Notes: a model not told the origin generated them from the sequence alone. Counted from the first letter of the stretch, positions 1-10,739 are shown. The stretch: 64,000 nt of DNA from Actinomadura pelletieri DSM 43383 (GCF_003634705.1 NZ_RBWU01000002.1:186001-250000), one strand, 5' to 3'. Program-made: numbers and translations.

Positions 1-1
1 C

Positions 2-397
2 GCGCAGGAGTTCCTGCGGTCGTACGCGGTCAAGCAGGCCAAGGACATCGGGCGCATCTACGGCATCTGGGTGGACGGCGTCCTCCAGGGCGGGACGCTC
101 TTCCGCACGTTCGACGCCGCCATGGGGGTCTGCGAGGCCGGGGTGTGGCTCTCGTCGGAGGCGCGCGGGCGGGGGCTGGTCACCACGGCCGTCCGGCACA
201 TGATCGACTGGGCGTTCCGGGCGCGGGGGATGCACCGGGTCGAGTGGCTGTGCGACCCGCGCAACACGGCGAGCGCGGCGGTGGCGAAGCGGTTGGGGAT
301 GACCTGTGAGGGCGTCCACCGGCAGGGGTTCGTCCTGGACGGTGACCGGCGGGACGTCCAGGTCTGGGCGATCCTCGCGGACGAATGGGGCGAGTGA
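2..397 (+). CDS. GNAT N-acetyltransferase, RimJ/RimL type (5' end outside window)
   Basis: This reading frame is open from the window edge, so the N-terminus is missing and about 131 C-terminal residues are visible. The visible part has the GNAT acetyl-CoA loop (SEARGRGLVTTAVRHMIDWAF) and the typical late motif DPRNTASAAVAKRLGM followed by EGV, as in RimJ/RimL protein-alanine acetyltransferases and related ribosomal or small-molecule N-acetyltransferases. The substrate cannot be told from this fragment. It converges on the GH15-like gene, which ends 30 bases further on. The family call is firm and the substrate unknown. Confidence 0.85.
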   Translation, partial: AQEFLRSYAVKQAKDIGRIYGIWVDGVLQGGTLFRTFDAAMGVCEAGVWLSSEARGRGLVTTAVRHMIDWAFRARGMHRVEWLCDPRNTASAAVAKRLGMTCEGVHRQGFVLDGDRRDVQVWAILADEWGE

Positions 398-427
398 GCC
401 ACTGTCACGGCCCGGCCCGGGGCCCTG

Positions 428-1993
428 TCAGTTCGTCGGCGGGATCGGCAGGGGCTTGTCCAGGGCGGTGAGGGTGAGCAGCGTGAGCGCCGCCGTCCAA
501 CCGAGCGGGGCGGGGCCCGCCTGCCCGCCCTTCGGGCCGACCTTCTCCGGCAGGACCCCGAGGGTCGTGCGGTTCGCGTTCAGCCAGTCGAGGCGGCCGA
601 GGGCCTCGTACGTCCGGCCGGACGCGGCGGAGTTCAGCCCGAACATGGCCGTCTCCGGCGTCCAGGCCACATCGGGGTCGCCGGACCAGCGCTCGCCCGG
701 CAGCACGCCGCCGTTCGGCAGCGTCTGCCTGCGCCGCGCGTCGGCGATCGCGGCGGTCACGGCCGGGTCGGCCGGGGCGAACGGCGGCGCGAGGAAGGTC
801 ACCGAGGTGTCCATGAGGCCGTCGCGGACGGGTGAGCGCGGGTAGCCGAACGGGGCGAACTGGCGGTCCACCGCGTCCGACAGCTGCCGCGCGGCCTTCC
901 GCCACTCGGCGGCCTTGCCGTGCTCGCCGCGTGCGCGGGCCAGATCGGCGGCCGACCGCAGGCCGGCGAGCACCGGCGCGACGACACCGAGGGTGGGGCG
1001 CCGCGGGTCCTCCTCCTTGCGGTGGTCGCGTTCCCAGTAGTCGGACGAGGCGGGCGGCAGCCCCTCGGCGTCCAGCGAGCCGGCGAGGTGGTCGGCGGCG
1101 CGTCGCACCATCGGCCACAGGTCGGGCGGTTCCTCGTCGAGCGGTTCCGTCGTGGCGAGGTGGAACCAGGTCGCCCACAGCACCCAGCCGACCGAGTCGA
1201 GTTGCGGGGCCCGTCCGTCGGCGACGGCCGTCCCGTCGGGGTGGTAGCGGGCGGCCCACATGCCGTCGTCGTGCTGGACGCGGGCGAGGAAGCGCAGGAT
1301 GCGGCGGGCCTCGGACGGGTGCCCGGTCGCGCTGAACGCGGCGACGGCGAACGCGGAGTCGCGGGGCCAGCAGTAGCGCCACTTGGTGTACCAGGAGGCG
1401 AGGGACGCGCCGTTCGGGCGGGTGAGGAGCCGCAGGTCGAGCAGGGCTCGGGCGGCCATGTCGTGGTAGCCGGGACGGTCGCCGGTGGGGACGGTGCCCT
1501 GGGCCAGCCAGGAGCGGTCGGACCGCAGCGACTGGGCGACCCGTGGGTCGGACGCGTCCACGGTGACGGGCGTGTCGCCGCCGAACGGGATGAGGCGGAC
1601 ACGTCCGTCCGCGAGCCGGACGGCCGAACTGTCCCTCAGGTAGAACGCCCCGGGCGCCAGTTCCGGGGACAGCGGGGCGCCCGCGAACGGCCAGCCGCCC
1701 CCGCCGACGAGACCGGGGCTCGCCCAGCCCTCGCCGGAGCGTTCGGGGACGTTCGCGCCCCCGGTCGCGATGATCGCCGCCACGATCAGCAGGGCCGTGA
1801 CCCGGCGGAACGCGCGCGTCGACCCGCGCCCGCGCGGGCGCCGGCGATCGGGGGGCGGGGTGTGGACGGGGCCGGCCGCGACGATCCCGCTCGGCACGGT
1901 TTCCGGGAGGAGCGCGTCGTCCAGGGCGGGATCCGTCAGAACGGGTGCCGCCGGCGCCGCGAGGGGCGTGTCCCGCTCATCCGCCATCGCCAT
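428..1993 (-). CDS. Membrane-anchored GH15-family glucoamylase-like protein
   Basis: The 521-residue protein starts with a Pro/Ala-rich cytoplasmic stretch (about 1-60), then one hydrophobic segment (about 63-80), then an (alpha/alpha)6-type domain. GH15 landmarks are present: WPRD at 209-212 in the context KWRYCWPRDSAFAVAAF, a DYWE motif at 318-321 whose Glu matches the GH15 general acid, and APLGWTAALTLL near the C-terminus, like the conserved PLxW segment. GH15 enzymes release glucose or act on trehalose-type substrates. Here the catalytic domain would be anchored in the membrane, probably facing outward. ATG codons at 1993 and 1987 are both possible starts. It is divergent from sucC. The fold call is good but the substrate is unknown. 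Confidence 0.72.
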   Translation of the reverse strand: MAMADERDTPLAAPAAPVLTDPALDDALLPETVPSGIVAAGPVHTPPPDRRRPRGRGSTRAFRRVTALLIVAAIIATGGANVPERSGEGWASPGLVGGGGWPFAGAPLSPELAPGAFYLRDSSAVRLADGRVRLIPFGGDTPVTVDASDPRVAQSLRSDRSWLAQGTVPTGDRPGYHDMAARALLDLRLLTRPNGASLASWYTKWRYCWPRDSAFAVAAFSATGHPSEARRILRFLARVQHDDGMWAARYHPDGTAVADGRAPQLDSVGWVLWATWFHLATTEPLDEEPPDLWPMVRRAADHLAGSLDAEGLPPASSDYWERDHRKEEDPRRPTLGVVAPVLAGLRSAADLARARGEHGKAAEWRKAARQLSDAVDRQFAPFGYPRSPVRDGLMDTSVTFLAPPFAPADPAVTAAIADARRRQTLPNGGVLPGERWSGDPDVAWTPETAMFGLNSAASGRTYEALGRLDWLNANRTTLGVLPEKVGPKGGQAGPAPLGWTAALTLLTLTALDKPLPIPPTN

Positions 1994-2283
1994 GCGTCGC
2001 CCCCTTCACCGCATCGCCCGCCGGACTGGTCCCGGACCGAAAATAAGTACATCAAACTACGTCAATTGGTTCATCCTCCTCACGTGCCACTCGTGCCCTC
2101 CTCAGGGGTGAGACATACCCACGTCCCGGTAACACTCCCTGAGGGGACCCGGTGGCCTCATCACCGTGCCGGGTTGACTAGGCTGCATCGACGGAGCGGA
2201 CCGCAGAGTGCCGGCCGCGCGGAGTCCCGTGCAAACCCCCACTCGTGTGGTCGATCGACTGTCGATCCGTTAAAGGACGCCTC
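1994..2283. promoter_or_regulatory. Divergent intergenic region, GH15-like gene / sucC
   Basis: This 290-base gap must hold the promoters of both genes. It contains a relatively AT-rich stretch around 2035-2075 and a TTGACT hexamer at 2174-2179 that could be a -35 element for sucC, but I see no convincing -10 box at the right distance. No riboswitch or strong palindrome was recognised. Confidence 0.35.
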
Positions 2284-3459
2284 GTGGACCTGTTCGAACA
2301 TCAGGCGAAGGAACTCTTCGCCGAGTACGGGGTACCGGTGCCCACCGGCAAGGTCGCCCATACTCCCCAGGAAGCCCGGGCCATCGCGGCGGAGCTGTTC
2401 GCCGCGGGAAGCTCGAAGGTCGTGGTCAAGGCCCAGGTGAAGACCGGCGGCCGCGGCAAGGCCGGCGGTGTGAAGCTGGCCGACTCGGCCGACGAGGCGG
2501 AAACGCTCGCCGGCCAGATCCTCGGCATGGACATCAAGGGCCACACGGTCCACAAGGTCCTGATCGAGGAGGGCAGCGCGATCGCGCAGGAGTTCTACTT
2601 CTCCTTCCTGCTCGACCGCGCCAACCGCACCTTCCTGTCCATCTGCTCCGTCGAGGGCGGCGTGGAGATCGAGGAGGTGCCGCACGACCGGCTGGCGATG
2701 GTGCCGATCTCGCCGCTGCACGGCGTCGACCGGGCCCTCGCCCGCGAGATCGCGGAGAAGGGCCGGCTGCCGGAGGAGGCCGTCGAGGGCGCCGCCGAGC
2801 TCATCGAGCGCCTCTGGGCGGTGTTCACCGACGAGGACGCCTCCCTCGTCGAGGTGAACCCGATGATCCTCACGTCGGACGGACGGGTGACGGCCCTCGA
2901 CGGCAAGGTCACCCTCGACGACAACGCGGACTTCCGCCAGGACCACGACAAGTACGAGGACAAGGCCGCCGCCGACCCGCTGGAGGCCGCGGCGAAGGCC
3001 AAGGACCTCAACTACGTCAAGCTCGACGGCAGCGTCGGCATCATCGGCAACGGCGCGGGGCTCGTCATGTCGACCCTGGACGTGGTCGCGTACGCGGGCG
3101 AGGAGTTCGGTGGGCAGCGTCCCGCGAACTTCCTCGACATCGGCGGCGGCGCGTCCGCGGAGGTCATGGCGAACGGGCTGGAGATCGTCCTGTCGGACAA
3201 GGACGTGAAGTCGGTGTTCGTCAACGTCTTCGGCGGCATCACGGCCTGCGACGCCGTCGCGAGCGGCATCGTGTCGGCGTACAAGCTGCTGGGCGACCGC
3301 GGCGAGTCCGTCGACCGGCCGCTCGTCGTCCGGCTCGACGGCAACAACGCCGAACTCGGACGCAAGATCCTCAACGACGCGGCGCTGCCCGGCGTCCAGC
3401 AGGTCGACACCATGGACGACGCGGCCAGGCGCGCCGCCGAACTCGCGGCAGGTGCATGA
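2284..3459 (+). CDS. sucC: Succinyl-CoA synthetase (ADP-forming) beta subunit
   Basis: SucC is the ATP-grasp subunit of succinate-CoA ligase, which converts succinyl-CoA to succinate with substrate-level phosphorylation in the TCA cycle. The 391-residue product begins [20 protein letters not shown], the normal family start, from GTG 2284. AAAGGA at 2272-2277 is well placed for it, so the upstream in-frame start at 2245 is unlikely. Visible motifs are the nucleotide-binding GGRGKAGGV, the metal-site segment EVNPMIL and the C-terminal flavodoxin-like GGGASAEV. Length is normal. sucD follows after a 3-base gap, so the two subunits are co-transcribed. Confidence 0.96.
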   Translation: MDLFEHQAKELFAEYGVPVPTGKVAHTPQEARAIAAELFAAGSSKVVVKAQVKTGGRGKAGGVKLADSADEAETLAGQILGMDIKGHTVHKVLIEEGSAIAQEFYFSFLLDRANRTFLSICSVEGGVEIEEVPHDRLAMVPISPLHGVDRALAREIAEKGRLPEEAVEGAAELIERLWAVFTDEDASLVEVNPMILTSDGRVTALDGKVTLDDNADFRQDHDKYEDKAAADPLEAAAKAKDLNYVKLDGSVGIIGNGAGLVMSTLDVVAYAGEEFGGQRPANFLDIGGGASAEVMANGLEIVLSDKDVKSVFVNVFGGITACDAVASGIVSAYKLLGDRGESVDRPLVVRLDGNNAELGRKILNDAALPGVQQVDTMDDAARRAAELAAGA

Positions 3460-3462
3460 GCG

Positions 3463-4350
3463 ATGGCCATCTGGCTCACCGAGAACAGCAAGATCATCAT
3501 TCAGGGCATCACGGGGTCGGAGGGCACCAAGCACGGCCGCCGGATGCTCGCGTCCGGCGCGCAGGTCGTCGGCGGCGTGAACGCCCGCAAGGCGGGGCAG
3601 ACCGTCGACTTCGACGGGACGGTCCTGCCCGTCTTCGGCACCGTCAAGGAGGCGATGGACGAGACCGGCGCGGACGTCTCCGTCGTGTTCGTCCCGCCGA
3701 AGTTCACCAAGGACGCCGTCGTCGAGGCCATCGACGCGGAGATCCCCCTCTGCGTCGTGATCACCGAGGACATTCCCGTCCACGACACCGCCTACTACTG
3801 GGCGTACGCCGAGTCCAAGGGCAACAAGACCCGCATCATCGGGCCGAACTGCCCCGGCATCGCCTCGCCCGGCAAGTCGAACGCGGGCATCATCCCGGCC
3901 GACATCACCACGCCGGGCCGTCTGGGCCTGGTGTCCAAGTCGGGCACGCTGACGTACCAGATGATGTACGAGCTGCGCGACATCGGCTTCTCCACGTGCG
4001 TCGGCATCGGCGGCGACCCCGTCATCGGGACGACCCATATCGATGCCCTCCAGGCGTTCCAGGACGACCCGGACACCGACGCCATCGTGATGATCGGTGA
4101 GATCGGCGGGGACGCCGAGGAGCGTGCCGCCGCCTACATCGAGCAGCACGTCACCAAGCCGGTCGTCGGCTATGTCGCCGGGTTCACCGCGCCCGAGGGC
4201 AAGACGATGGGCCACGCGGGCGCGATCGTGTCGGGCTCGGCGGGCACCGCGCAGGCGAAGAAGGACGCCCTGGAGAAGGTCGGCGTCCGAGTCGGCAAGA
4301 CCCCGAGCGAGACCGCCGTCCTCATGCGGGAGATCATCAAGAACCGCTGA
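3463..4350 (+). CDS. sucD: Succinyl-CoA synthetase alpha subunit
   Basis: SucD binds CoA and carries the phosphohistidine of succinate-CoA ligase, pairing with SucC. The 295-residue protein has the N-terminal CoA-binding Rossmann segment ([21 protein letters not shown]) and the active-site stretch [21 protein letters not shown], with the phospho-accepting His at about residue 251. The ATG lies 3 bases after the sucC stop, so translation is probably coupled. A strong intrinsic terminator follows 20 bases after the stop, closing a two-gene operon. Confidence 0.97.
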   Translation: MAIWLTENSKIIIQGITGSEGTKHGRRMLASGAQVVGGVNARKAGQTVDFDGTVLPVFGTVKEAMDETGADVSVVFVPPKFTKDAVVEAIDAEIPLCVVITEDIPVHDTAYYWAYAESKGNKTRIIGPNCPGIASPGKSNAGIIPADITTPGRLGLVSKSGTLTYQMMYELRDIGFSTCVGIGGDPVIGTTHIDALQAFQDDPDTDAIVMIGEIGGDAEERAAAYIEQHVTKPVVGYVAGFTAPEGKTMGHAGAIVSGSAGTAQAKKDALEKVGVRVGKTPSETAVLMREIIKNR

Positions 4351-4370
4351 CCGTCGTTCTCTCGTCGCCG

Positions 4371-4405
4371 AAAGACGCCCGAGCCGCCATGGCCGGGCGT
4401 CTTTT
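4371..4405 (+). terminator. Intrinsic terminator of sucCD
   Basis: A perfect 11-bp inverted repeat (AAAGACGCCCG at 4371-4381, CGGGCGTCTTT at 4394-4404) with a 12-base loop ends in a short T run. It begins 20 bases after the sucD stop. Confidence 0.85.
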
Positions 4406-4484
4406 CGGTTTCCGGTCCGCGCCCGGCGACGGCGAGGCGACACGCCGCGCGAGGGGACGTCCGGGGCGCGGGCGTGGTGCCAGC

Positions 4485-6299
4485 ATGGTGCGCGTGAGCG
4501 ATGCGACCCCTGGAAGGCGTGCGACCCCCGACCGTGGTGCCGCGACGGCGGCGGGACGGGCCGCGCGGCGTCCGGAGGCGCGCGGCCGTGCCCAGCCCCC
4601 GCCGGAGGCGCCGGCCCCGGTGCCGGCCACCCGACCGCTGTACGTGACGGGCCTGGTCGCGGCGCTGTGGTGCATCGGGATCGGGCTCGCCGTCCTCACC
4701 ACCATCACGCTCATCGGGTGGATCGCGGCACCCGGGACGGCGTTCGGCGAGGGGATGTCCGGGGTCTTCCGGACGGCCGTGAACTTCTGGCTCGTCTCCC
4801 ACCACGCCGGTTTCTCCTACGGGCAGGGCCGGGTCGGGCTGCTGCCGCTCGGCGTGCTCGTCCTGCCCGGGGTCATGCTGTACCGGGGCGGCGGGTGGAT
4901 GATCCGGGTGGCGGGGCTGCCGCACCGGCCCCGGGCCGCGGTGGTGCGCGTCGCGGTCGCGCTGGCCACCCCCTACGCCGCGCTGGCCGCGCTGCTCGCG
5001 CTGGCGGCGTCGTCCCCGCAGCTACGGCCGTCGGCGGGGCAGGCGCTCATCGCGTGCTTCCTCGTCGCGGTCATCGCGGGCGGGCTCGGCGCCGCGCGGG
5101 CCGTCGTCGCCGCGCAGGTGGCGGCGGAGGCGAAGGGGCGGCGGGTCAGATCGGGCCTCGGGGCGCTGCTGCGGCTGCTGCCGGACCGGCCGCGCTCCCT
5201 CGTGATCGGCGTGTCGGGGTCGCTGGCCGTGCTGCTCGGGTCCGGTGCGGTGCTCGTCGGCGCGTCCCTCGCCGTGAACATCCGCGACGCCGACCACCTG
5301 TACGACATGCTCGCCCCCGGCGTCGTCGGCGGCGCCCTGTTGCTGCTGGTCGAGCTGGCGTTCCTGCCGAACGCGGTGATCTGGGGGATGGCGTACGCGG
5401 TCGGGCCGGGCTTCTCCGTCGGCTCCGGGACCAGCGTGTCGCCGACCGGGGTGGTCCTCGACCTCGTTCCGGCGTTCCCGCCGCTCGCCGCGCTGCCGGA
5501 GCCGGGACCGGCGCCCGCGGTGTCGCTCGTCGCGCTGGCCGCGCCGTTCCTGGCGGGCGCCGTGGGCGGCGTCCTCACGATCCGGTCGATGCCGAGCCCG
5601 GTGTCGGAGGGGGCTCCCCTGTGGGGGTTCATGTCCGGGGCGCTGACCGGTGCCGTGGCGGCGCTGCTGACCGTGCTGTCCGGCGGGCCGCTCGGTGACG
5701 GGCGGATGGCGACCATGGGACCCTCCGCCTGGCAGGTCGGGCTGCTCGCGGCCCTGGAAGTCGGCATCTCCGCGGCGATCGCGGCATGGGCGGCGAACGC
5801 GCTGATCCTGCGCCGTGCCGCCCGACCCCCGGCGGAGACCCGGGCGCCGGCACGGAAACGGGCGTCCAGGAAAGCGGCCAGGAAGGCGGCCGAGAAGGAC
5901 ACGGTCAAGCCGAAGAAGCGGGGACGGACCGCCGAGCCGACGCCGGTGCCGCTGTCCGCGCCCGTCCCGGCCGACGTCGAGGAGAAGGCCCCCGAGCCGC
6001 GGCCCGCGCCGAGGCCCGCGCCGAGGGCGCCGCACGCGCCGGACCCGCTCCAGTTCGAGGAGGCCGAACCGGTCCTCGGCCCGCGTCGCCCGCGCCGCCG
6101 CCCCGCCCCGCCGCCCGACCCGGTCGAAGAACCGCCCGAGCCCGAACCCGTACCGGACGTCCTCGAAGGCCACATCGTCGACGAACCCGTCGACGTCCCA
6201 CCGCCACGCGAGGACCCCGAACGCATCGAGACCCGCGGCGGGGCCATCTACGTGCTCCGCGAAGACCCCGAACGGGACGACCAGGGCATGTCTCAGTGA
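4485..6299 (+). CDS. DUF6350 family multi-pass membrane protein
   Basis: About 604 residues. After a basic/Pro-rich N-terminus of about 45 residues there are roughly ten hydrophobic segments (for example YVTGLVAALWCIGIGLAVL and VIGVSGSLAVLLGSGAVLVG). From about residue 420 there is a long Lys/Arg- then Pro/Glu-rich tail, predicted disordered and cytoplasmic. This layout matches the actinobacterial DUF6350 family (PerM-like annotations occur), whose function is not established. In actinobacteria it commonly sits between sucD and purN, as here. The start is uncertain: ATG 4485 or GTG 4494 are likelier than the ATG at 4389, which lies inside the sucD terminator. Confidence 0.75.
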   Translation: MVRVSDATPGRRATPDRGAATAAGRAARRPEARGRAQPPPEAPAPVPATRPLYVTGLVAALWCIGIGLAVLTTITLIGWIAAPGTAFGEGMSGVFRTAVNFWLVSHHAGFSYGQGRVGLLPLGVLVLPGVMLYRGGGWMIRVAGLPHRPRAAVVRVAVALATPYAALAALLALAASSPQLRPSAGQALIACFLVAVIAGGLGAARAVVAAQVAAEAKGRRVRSGLGALLRLLPDRPRSLVIGVSGSLAVLLGSGAVLVGASLAVNIRDADHLYDMLAPGVVGGALLLLVELAFLPNAVIWGMAYAVGPGFSVGSGTSVSPTGVVLDLVPAFPPLAALPEPGPAPAVSLVALAAPFLAGAVGGVLTIRSMPSPVSEGAPLWGFMSGALTGAVAALLTVLSGGPLGDGRMATMGPSAWQVGLLAALEVGISAAIAAWAANALILRRAARPPAETRAPARKRASRKAARKAAEKDTVKPKKRGRTAEPTPVPLSAPVPADVEEKAPEPRPAPRPAPRAPHAPDPLQFEEAEPVLGPRRPRRRPAPPPDPVEEPPEPEPVPDVLEGHIVDEPVDVPPPREDPERIETRGGAIYVLREDPERDDQGMSQ

Positions 6300-6344
6300 G
6301 GTCGATGACACTTCACAGTGGTGAAGGTCACTGTGAGACCCGTC

Positions 6345-6830
6345 TTAGAGCAGGTCGCCGTACTTGTCCATGCTGCCGGACGGCAGACCGAGCTTGTCCT
6401 CGATCTTCGGGTAGTACTCGTCGCGGCACGCCTGCTTGTCGACGGTGGTGTTGGAGCCGCTGATGCAGCTCTGGTAGCCGCTCAGCTCCGACCACAGGAA
6501 CGCCGTCAGCGACACCGACAGCGTCGAGAACACCAGCCCGATCGTGCCGAGGACGATGCCCGGGACGGCGCCCGGCGCCGCCGCCCGCGCCCGCCGCGCG
6601 CTCCGCCGGGCCCGGATGCCGACGACCAGTGCGGCGACGCCGAGCACGAGGCCGAGCGGGTAGAAGAAGAACGCGGTCACCAGCGCGATGCCGCCGAGCC
6701 ACAGGGCCCGCCAGCCGCTTCGCTGGGGCGGGCCCGGGACCGGAGGCGGCGGAGGCCCCACCGGCGGTCCGCCCGGGTGATCGTCCGGGCGGTGTTCCGG
6801 CTGGGCCGGAGGGCCCGGCTGCTCGCTCAC
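6345..6830 (-). CDS. DUF4190-like small membrane protein
   Basis: A 161-residue protein starting at GTG 6830, directly after a strong AGGAGGAAAG ribosome-binding site. The first 45 residues are Pro-rich (PVGPPPPPVPGPP). Two hydrophobic segments follow (WLGGIALVTAFFFYPLGLVLGVAALVVG and AVPGIVLGTIGLVFSTLSVSLTAF) separated by a basic cytoplasmic loop (RARRSARRARAAA), the arrangement of DUF4190 proteins. The C-terminal 40 residues contain two Cys and are probably extracytoplasmic. It converges on the DUF6350 gene and is divergent from purN. Function unknown. Confidence 0.68.
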   Translation of the reverse strand: MSEQPGPPAQPEHRPDDHPGGPPVGPPPPPVPGPPQRSGWRALWLGGIALVTAFFFYPLGLVLGVAALVVGIRARRSARRARAAAPGAVPGIVLGTIGLVFSTLSVSLTAFLWSELSGYQSCISGSNTTVDKQACRDEYYPKIEDKLGLPSGSMDKYGDLL

Positions 6831-6952
6831 GTTCTCTTTCCTCCTAGCCCCTGGTGTGGAACAACCCCTGGTCCGTTTTCGGGGGGCGCCGAGCCGGCCC
6901 GATAGGCTGCTGGTCGGCCAGAACGGCAAACCCCATCGTCCACCAGGGAGTC

Positions 6953-7619
6953 ATGGTGTCCGCCCGGCTCGTCGTCCTCGTCTCCGGCGCGGGGACCAAC
7001 CTACAAGCGCTGCTCGACGCGTGCGCGGATCCAGCCTACGGGGCGAAAGTCGTGGCCGTGGGGGCGGATCGTCACGATACCGGCGGAACCGCCCGTGCCG
7101 AACGGTGCGGCGTGCCCACGTTCACCGTCCGAATTCCGGACTTCCCGTCCCGGGACGGCTGGGACGCGGCGCTCACCGAGGCCGTCGCGGCGCACGAACC
7201 CGACCTGGTGGTGTCCGCCGGATTCATGAAGATCCTCGGCCCGCGTTTCCTGGCGCGGTTCGGCGGCCGGACCGTCAACACCCATCCCGCGCTGCTGCCG
7301 TCCTTCCCCGGCGCCCACGCCGTACGGGAAGCCCTGGCTTACGGGGTGAAGGTCACCGGATGTACGGTTCACTTCGTCGACGAAGGAGTGGACACCGGAC
7401 CCGTCATCGCCCAGGACACCGTCCCCGTGCGCTGGCATGACGACGAAGACTCCCTGCACGAGCGCATCAAGCAGGTGGAGCGCCGGCTCCTGGTCGACGT
7501 CGTCGGACGGCTCGCCCGTGACGGCTGGACGGCGCGCGGCAGACGCGTCTCACTCAAATGCAAGACCTGCGGTGAACCGAACGGCAGGGACACGTCCGAT
7601 CAAGAGGGGAGCTCGGCCG

Positions 7620-7639
<20 letters not shown>
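6953..7639 (+). CDS. purN: Phosphoribosylglycinamide formyltransferase (GART)
   Basis: PurN transfers a formyl group from 10-formyl-THF to glycinamide ribonucleotide, step 3 of purine synthesis. The substrate-binding start ([20 protein letters not shown]), the catalytic Asn and His in [17 protein letters not shown] and the Asp in [12 protein letters not shown] are all present. ATG 6953 and GTG 6956 are adjacent candidate starts; AGGGAG at 6945-6950 fits the GTG better. The 228-residue product carries about 25 extra C-terminal residues with a CKTC pair ([19 protein letters not shown]) that run over the purH start. The two genes overlap by 20 bases in different frames, so they are translationally coupled. 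Confidence 0.93.
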
Positions 7640-9185
<1,546 letters not shown>

Positions 9186-9460
9186 GCCTTTCTCCTCCGG
9201 GACGCTGCGCGCCCTCCACCGTCAAAAGACTCGAGGCGATCGCCGGCATCGCTCCGACTCGCTGCTCCGCCCACCCCAGCCCGCCTCCGCAACCCCGCAA
9301 CAACCTCGACCACTGCGATCGCGTCCGAAGGCAGGTGCGAGCGAAGCGAGAACCTGATCGCGCAGCGAGCCGCCAGGCGAGACGAAGCGATGCCAGCGAT
9401 CGCACGCAGTTCACGACGATGGAGGGCCGCCAGGCCCGAAGGAGGAGTGCACTGCAATAA
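9186..9460. repeat. Non-coding segment rich in GCGAG/GCGAAG repeats downstream of purH
   Basis: This stretch has no credible gene. It is dense in short variants of GCGAGC and GCGAAGCGA on both strands (for example GTGCGAGCGAAGCGAG near 9336-9351, then GCGAGCCGCCAGGCGAG and GACGAAGCGATG after it). The same word pattern, GCGAGCCG-nn-AGGCGAG with GCGAAGCGATG, recurs at 62568-62630 after the response-regulator gene. This suggests a dispersed extragenic repeat family. Peptides from these frames are artefacts of the repeat. Confidence 0.5.
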
Positions 9461-9526
9461 ACAGGTAGCCTCTGGTCTGCCGCGCCCCCCGGAACGTTCT
9501 GACCACTTCGGCGCGGAGTGATCTGG

Positions 9527-9715
9527 ATGGGAGGCGCGGTGGAAGCGGTCTTGTCGATGATCGTTGTGTCCGTTTACCGGACGGACGCGCTGTTGATGGA
9601 GTCGCGGCAGATGATCGGGCTGGCCGCCGCCGTGCTCGCGGCGATGCTCGCGGCGCAGCTCGGATGGCATGGGACGGACCGGCTGCTCGCGTGGCGGGGG
9701 CGCTCCGAAGACTGA
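9527..9715 (+). CDS. Possible small membrane protein (62 aa)
   Basis: A short open frame starting at ATG 9527, with CGGAG at 9514-9518 at a reasonable distance. The product has one hydrophobic segment (MIGLAAAVLAAMLAAQLGW) in its second half and a charged C-terminus (WRGRSED). It sits between the repeat-rich segment and the folD riboswitch. I do not recognise the family. Codon use is only moderately coding-like, so it may be spurious. Confidence 0.28.
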   Translation: MGGAVEAVLSMIVVSVYRTDALLMESRQMIGLAAAVLAAMLAAQLGWHGTDRLLAWRGRSED

Positions 9716-9734
9716 GGCGGCCGGTGCCGGTCGA

Positions 9735-9740
9735 TAGCAT
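9735..9740 (+). promoter_or_regulatory. Probable -10 box for folD
   Basis: TAGCAT at 9735-9740 would place a transcription start near 9747, immediately before the riboswitch core. No matching -35 is obvious. Confidence 0.4.
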
Positions 9741-9745
9741 GAGGT

Positions 9746-9826
9746 CGGACGCGACTGGCGCGGTCAAGGTGGGGCACCACCGGGGAGCGAACCAAGAGTC
9801 CGGACGCCGCGCGCCTGGGTGGACGG
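9746..9826 (+). promoter_or_regulatory. ZTP/ZMP riboswitch (pfl motif) upstream of folD
   Basis: The leader has the conserved pfl blocks in order: GCGACTGGCG at 9751-9760, a GTGGGG..CACCACC helix (9769-9782) running into GGGGAGCG (9782-9789), then after a variable spacer GCCGCGCGCCTGGGT (9806-9820), which matches the conserved CCGCCUGGGC segment. This class senses the AICAR nucleotides ZMP/ZTP, which accumulate when 10-formyl-THF runs short, and turns on folate one-carbon genes. It lies about 25 bases before the folD start, so control of translation initiation is likely. Confidence 0.8.
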
Positions 9827-9848
9827 GAGACCTTCCGCGGAGGAACGC

Positions 9849-10697
9849 ATGACGGCACAGATTCTGGACGGCAAGGCCACCGCCGCCGAGATCCGCTCGG
9901 ACCTCAAGGGACGGGTCGAGGCGCTGAGGGCGCGCGGCGTGTCCGTGGGGCTGGGAACCGTCCTTGTCGGCGACGACCCCGGCAGCCACTCCTACGTCAA
10001 CATGAAGCACCGCGACTGCGCCGAGGTCGGCATCGAGAGCATCCGCCGCGACCTGCCCGCCACCGCGTCCCAGGACGATGTGGAACGCGCGGTCGCCGAA
10101 CTGAACGCCGACCCCGCCTGTACCGGCTACATCGTCCAGTTGCCGCTTCCGAAGGGCCTGGACGAGCAGCGGGTGCTGGAGCGCATCGACCCGGCCAAGG
10201 ACGCCGACGGCCTGCATCCCGCGAACCTCGGGCGGCTCGTGCTGATGCAGCCGGGGCCGTTGCCGTGCACCCCGAAGGGGATCATCGAGCTGCTGCGCCG
10301 TTTCGATGTGCCGATCAAGGGCGCGGAGGTCACCGTCGTCGGGCGCGGCATCACCGTGGGGCGTTCCCTCGGGCTGCTGCTGACCCGGCGCACCGAGAAC
10401 GCGACCGTCACCCTCTGCCACACCGCGACCCGTGACCTGGCGGCGCACACCCGTGCCGCCGACATCGTCGTCGCCGCCGCCGGGGTGCCCGGTCTCATCA
10501 CCGCCGACATGGTCAAGCCCGGCGCGGCCGTCCTGGACGTCGGCGTGTCCCGGGTGGACGGCAAACTCGCCGGGGACGTCGCCGCGGACGTTCGGGACGT
10601 CGCGGGCTGGGTCGCGCCGAACCCCGGCGGGGTCGGCCCGATGACCCGTGCGATGCTCCTCGCCAATGTCGTCGAGGCAGCCGAACGCCTCAACTGA
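9849..10697 (+). CDS. folD: Methylenetetrahydrofolate dehydrogenase / methenyl-THF cyclohydrolase
   Basis: FolD interconverts 5,10-methylene-THF and 10-formyl-THF, the cofactor that PurN and PurH use. ATG 9849 follows GGAGGAA at 9839-9845. The 282-residue protein has the catalytic Lys segment [15 protein letters not shown], the substrate signature [31 protein letters not shown] (split by family positions) and the NAD(P)-binding [16 protein letters not shown]. Length and order are normal. Expression is probably governed by the ZTP riboswitch in its leader, linking it to purine flux. A strong hairpin follows the stop. Confidence 0.96.
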   Translation: MTAQILDGKATAAEIRSDLKGRVEALRARGVSVGLGTVLVGDDPGSHSYVNMKHRDCAEVGIESIRRDLPATASQDDVERAVAELNADPACTGYIVQLPLPKGLDEQRVLERIDPAKDADGLHPANLGRLVLMQPGPLPCTPKGIIELLRRFDVPIKGAEVTVVGRGITVGRSLGLLLTRRTENATVTLCHTATRDLAAHTRAADIVVAAAGVPGLITADMVKPGAAVLDVGVSRVDGKLAGDVAADVRDVAGWVAPNPGGVGPMTRAMLLANVVEAAERLN

Positions 10698-10698
10698 T

Positions 10699-10739
10699 CG
10701 GCGGGGGCGTCACCGGCACCCCCGGTGACGACCCCGCCG
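10699..10739. terminator. Hairpin terminator between folD and the FHA gene
   Basis: An 18-bp stem with one mismatch (10699-10716 against 10722-10739) and a 5-base loop lies directly after the folD stop. There is no T run. Both strands fold, so it could serve folD and the converging FHA gene. Confidence 0.65.

Noticed and set aside
920..2440. 506-residue plus-strand frame over the GH15-like gene
   Set aside because: It runs through the intergenic region and into sucC in the wrong frame, with low-complexity Arg/Gly composition.
2161..4443. 760-residue minus-strand frame opposite sucCD
   Set aside because: Shadow of sucC and sucD; His/Arg/Asp/Gly-biased composition typical of antisense frames in GC-rich genes.
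4389..4484. Upstream ATG at 4389 as the DUF6350 start
   Set aside because: It lies within the sucCD terminator hairpin and encodes an Arg-rich stretch without family support.
9411..10448. Long minus-strand frame opposite folD (345 residues)
   Set aside because: It mirrors the high-GC third positions of folD, has no domain, and lies opposite a certain gene and a riboswitch.
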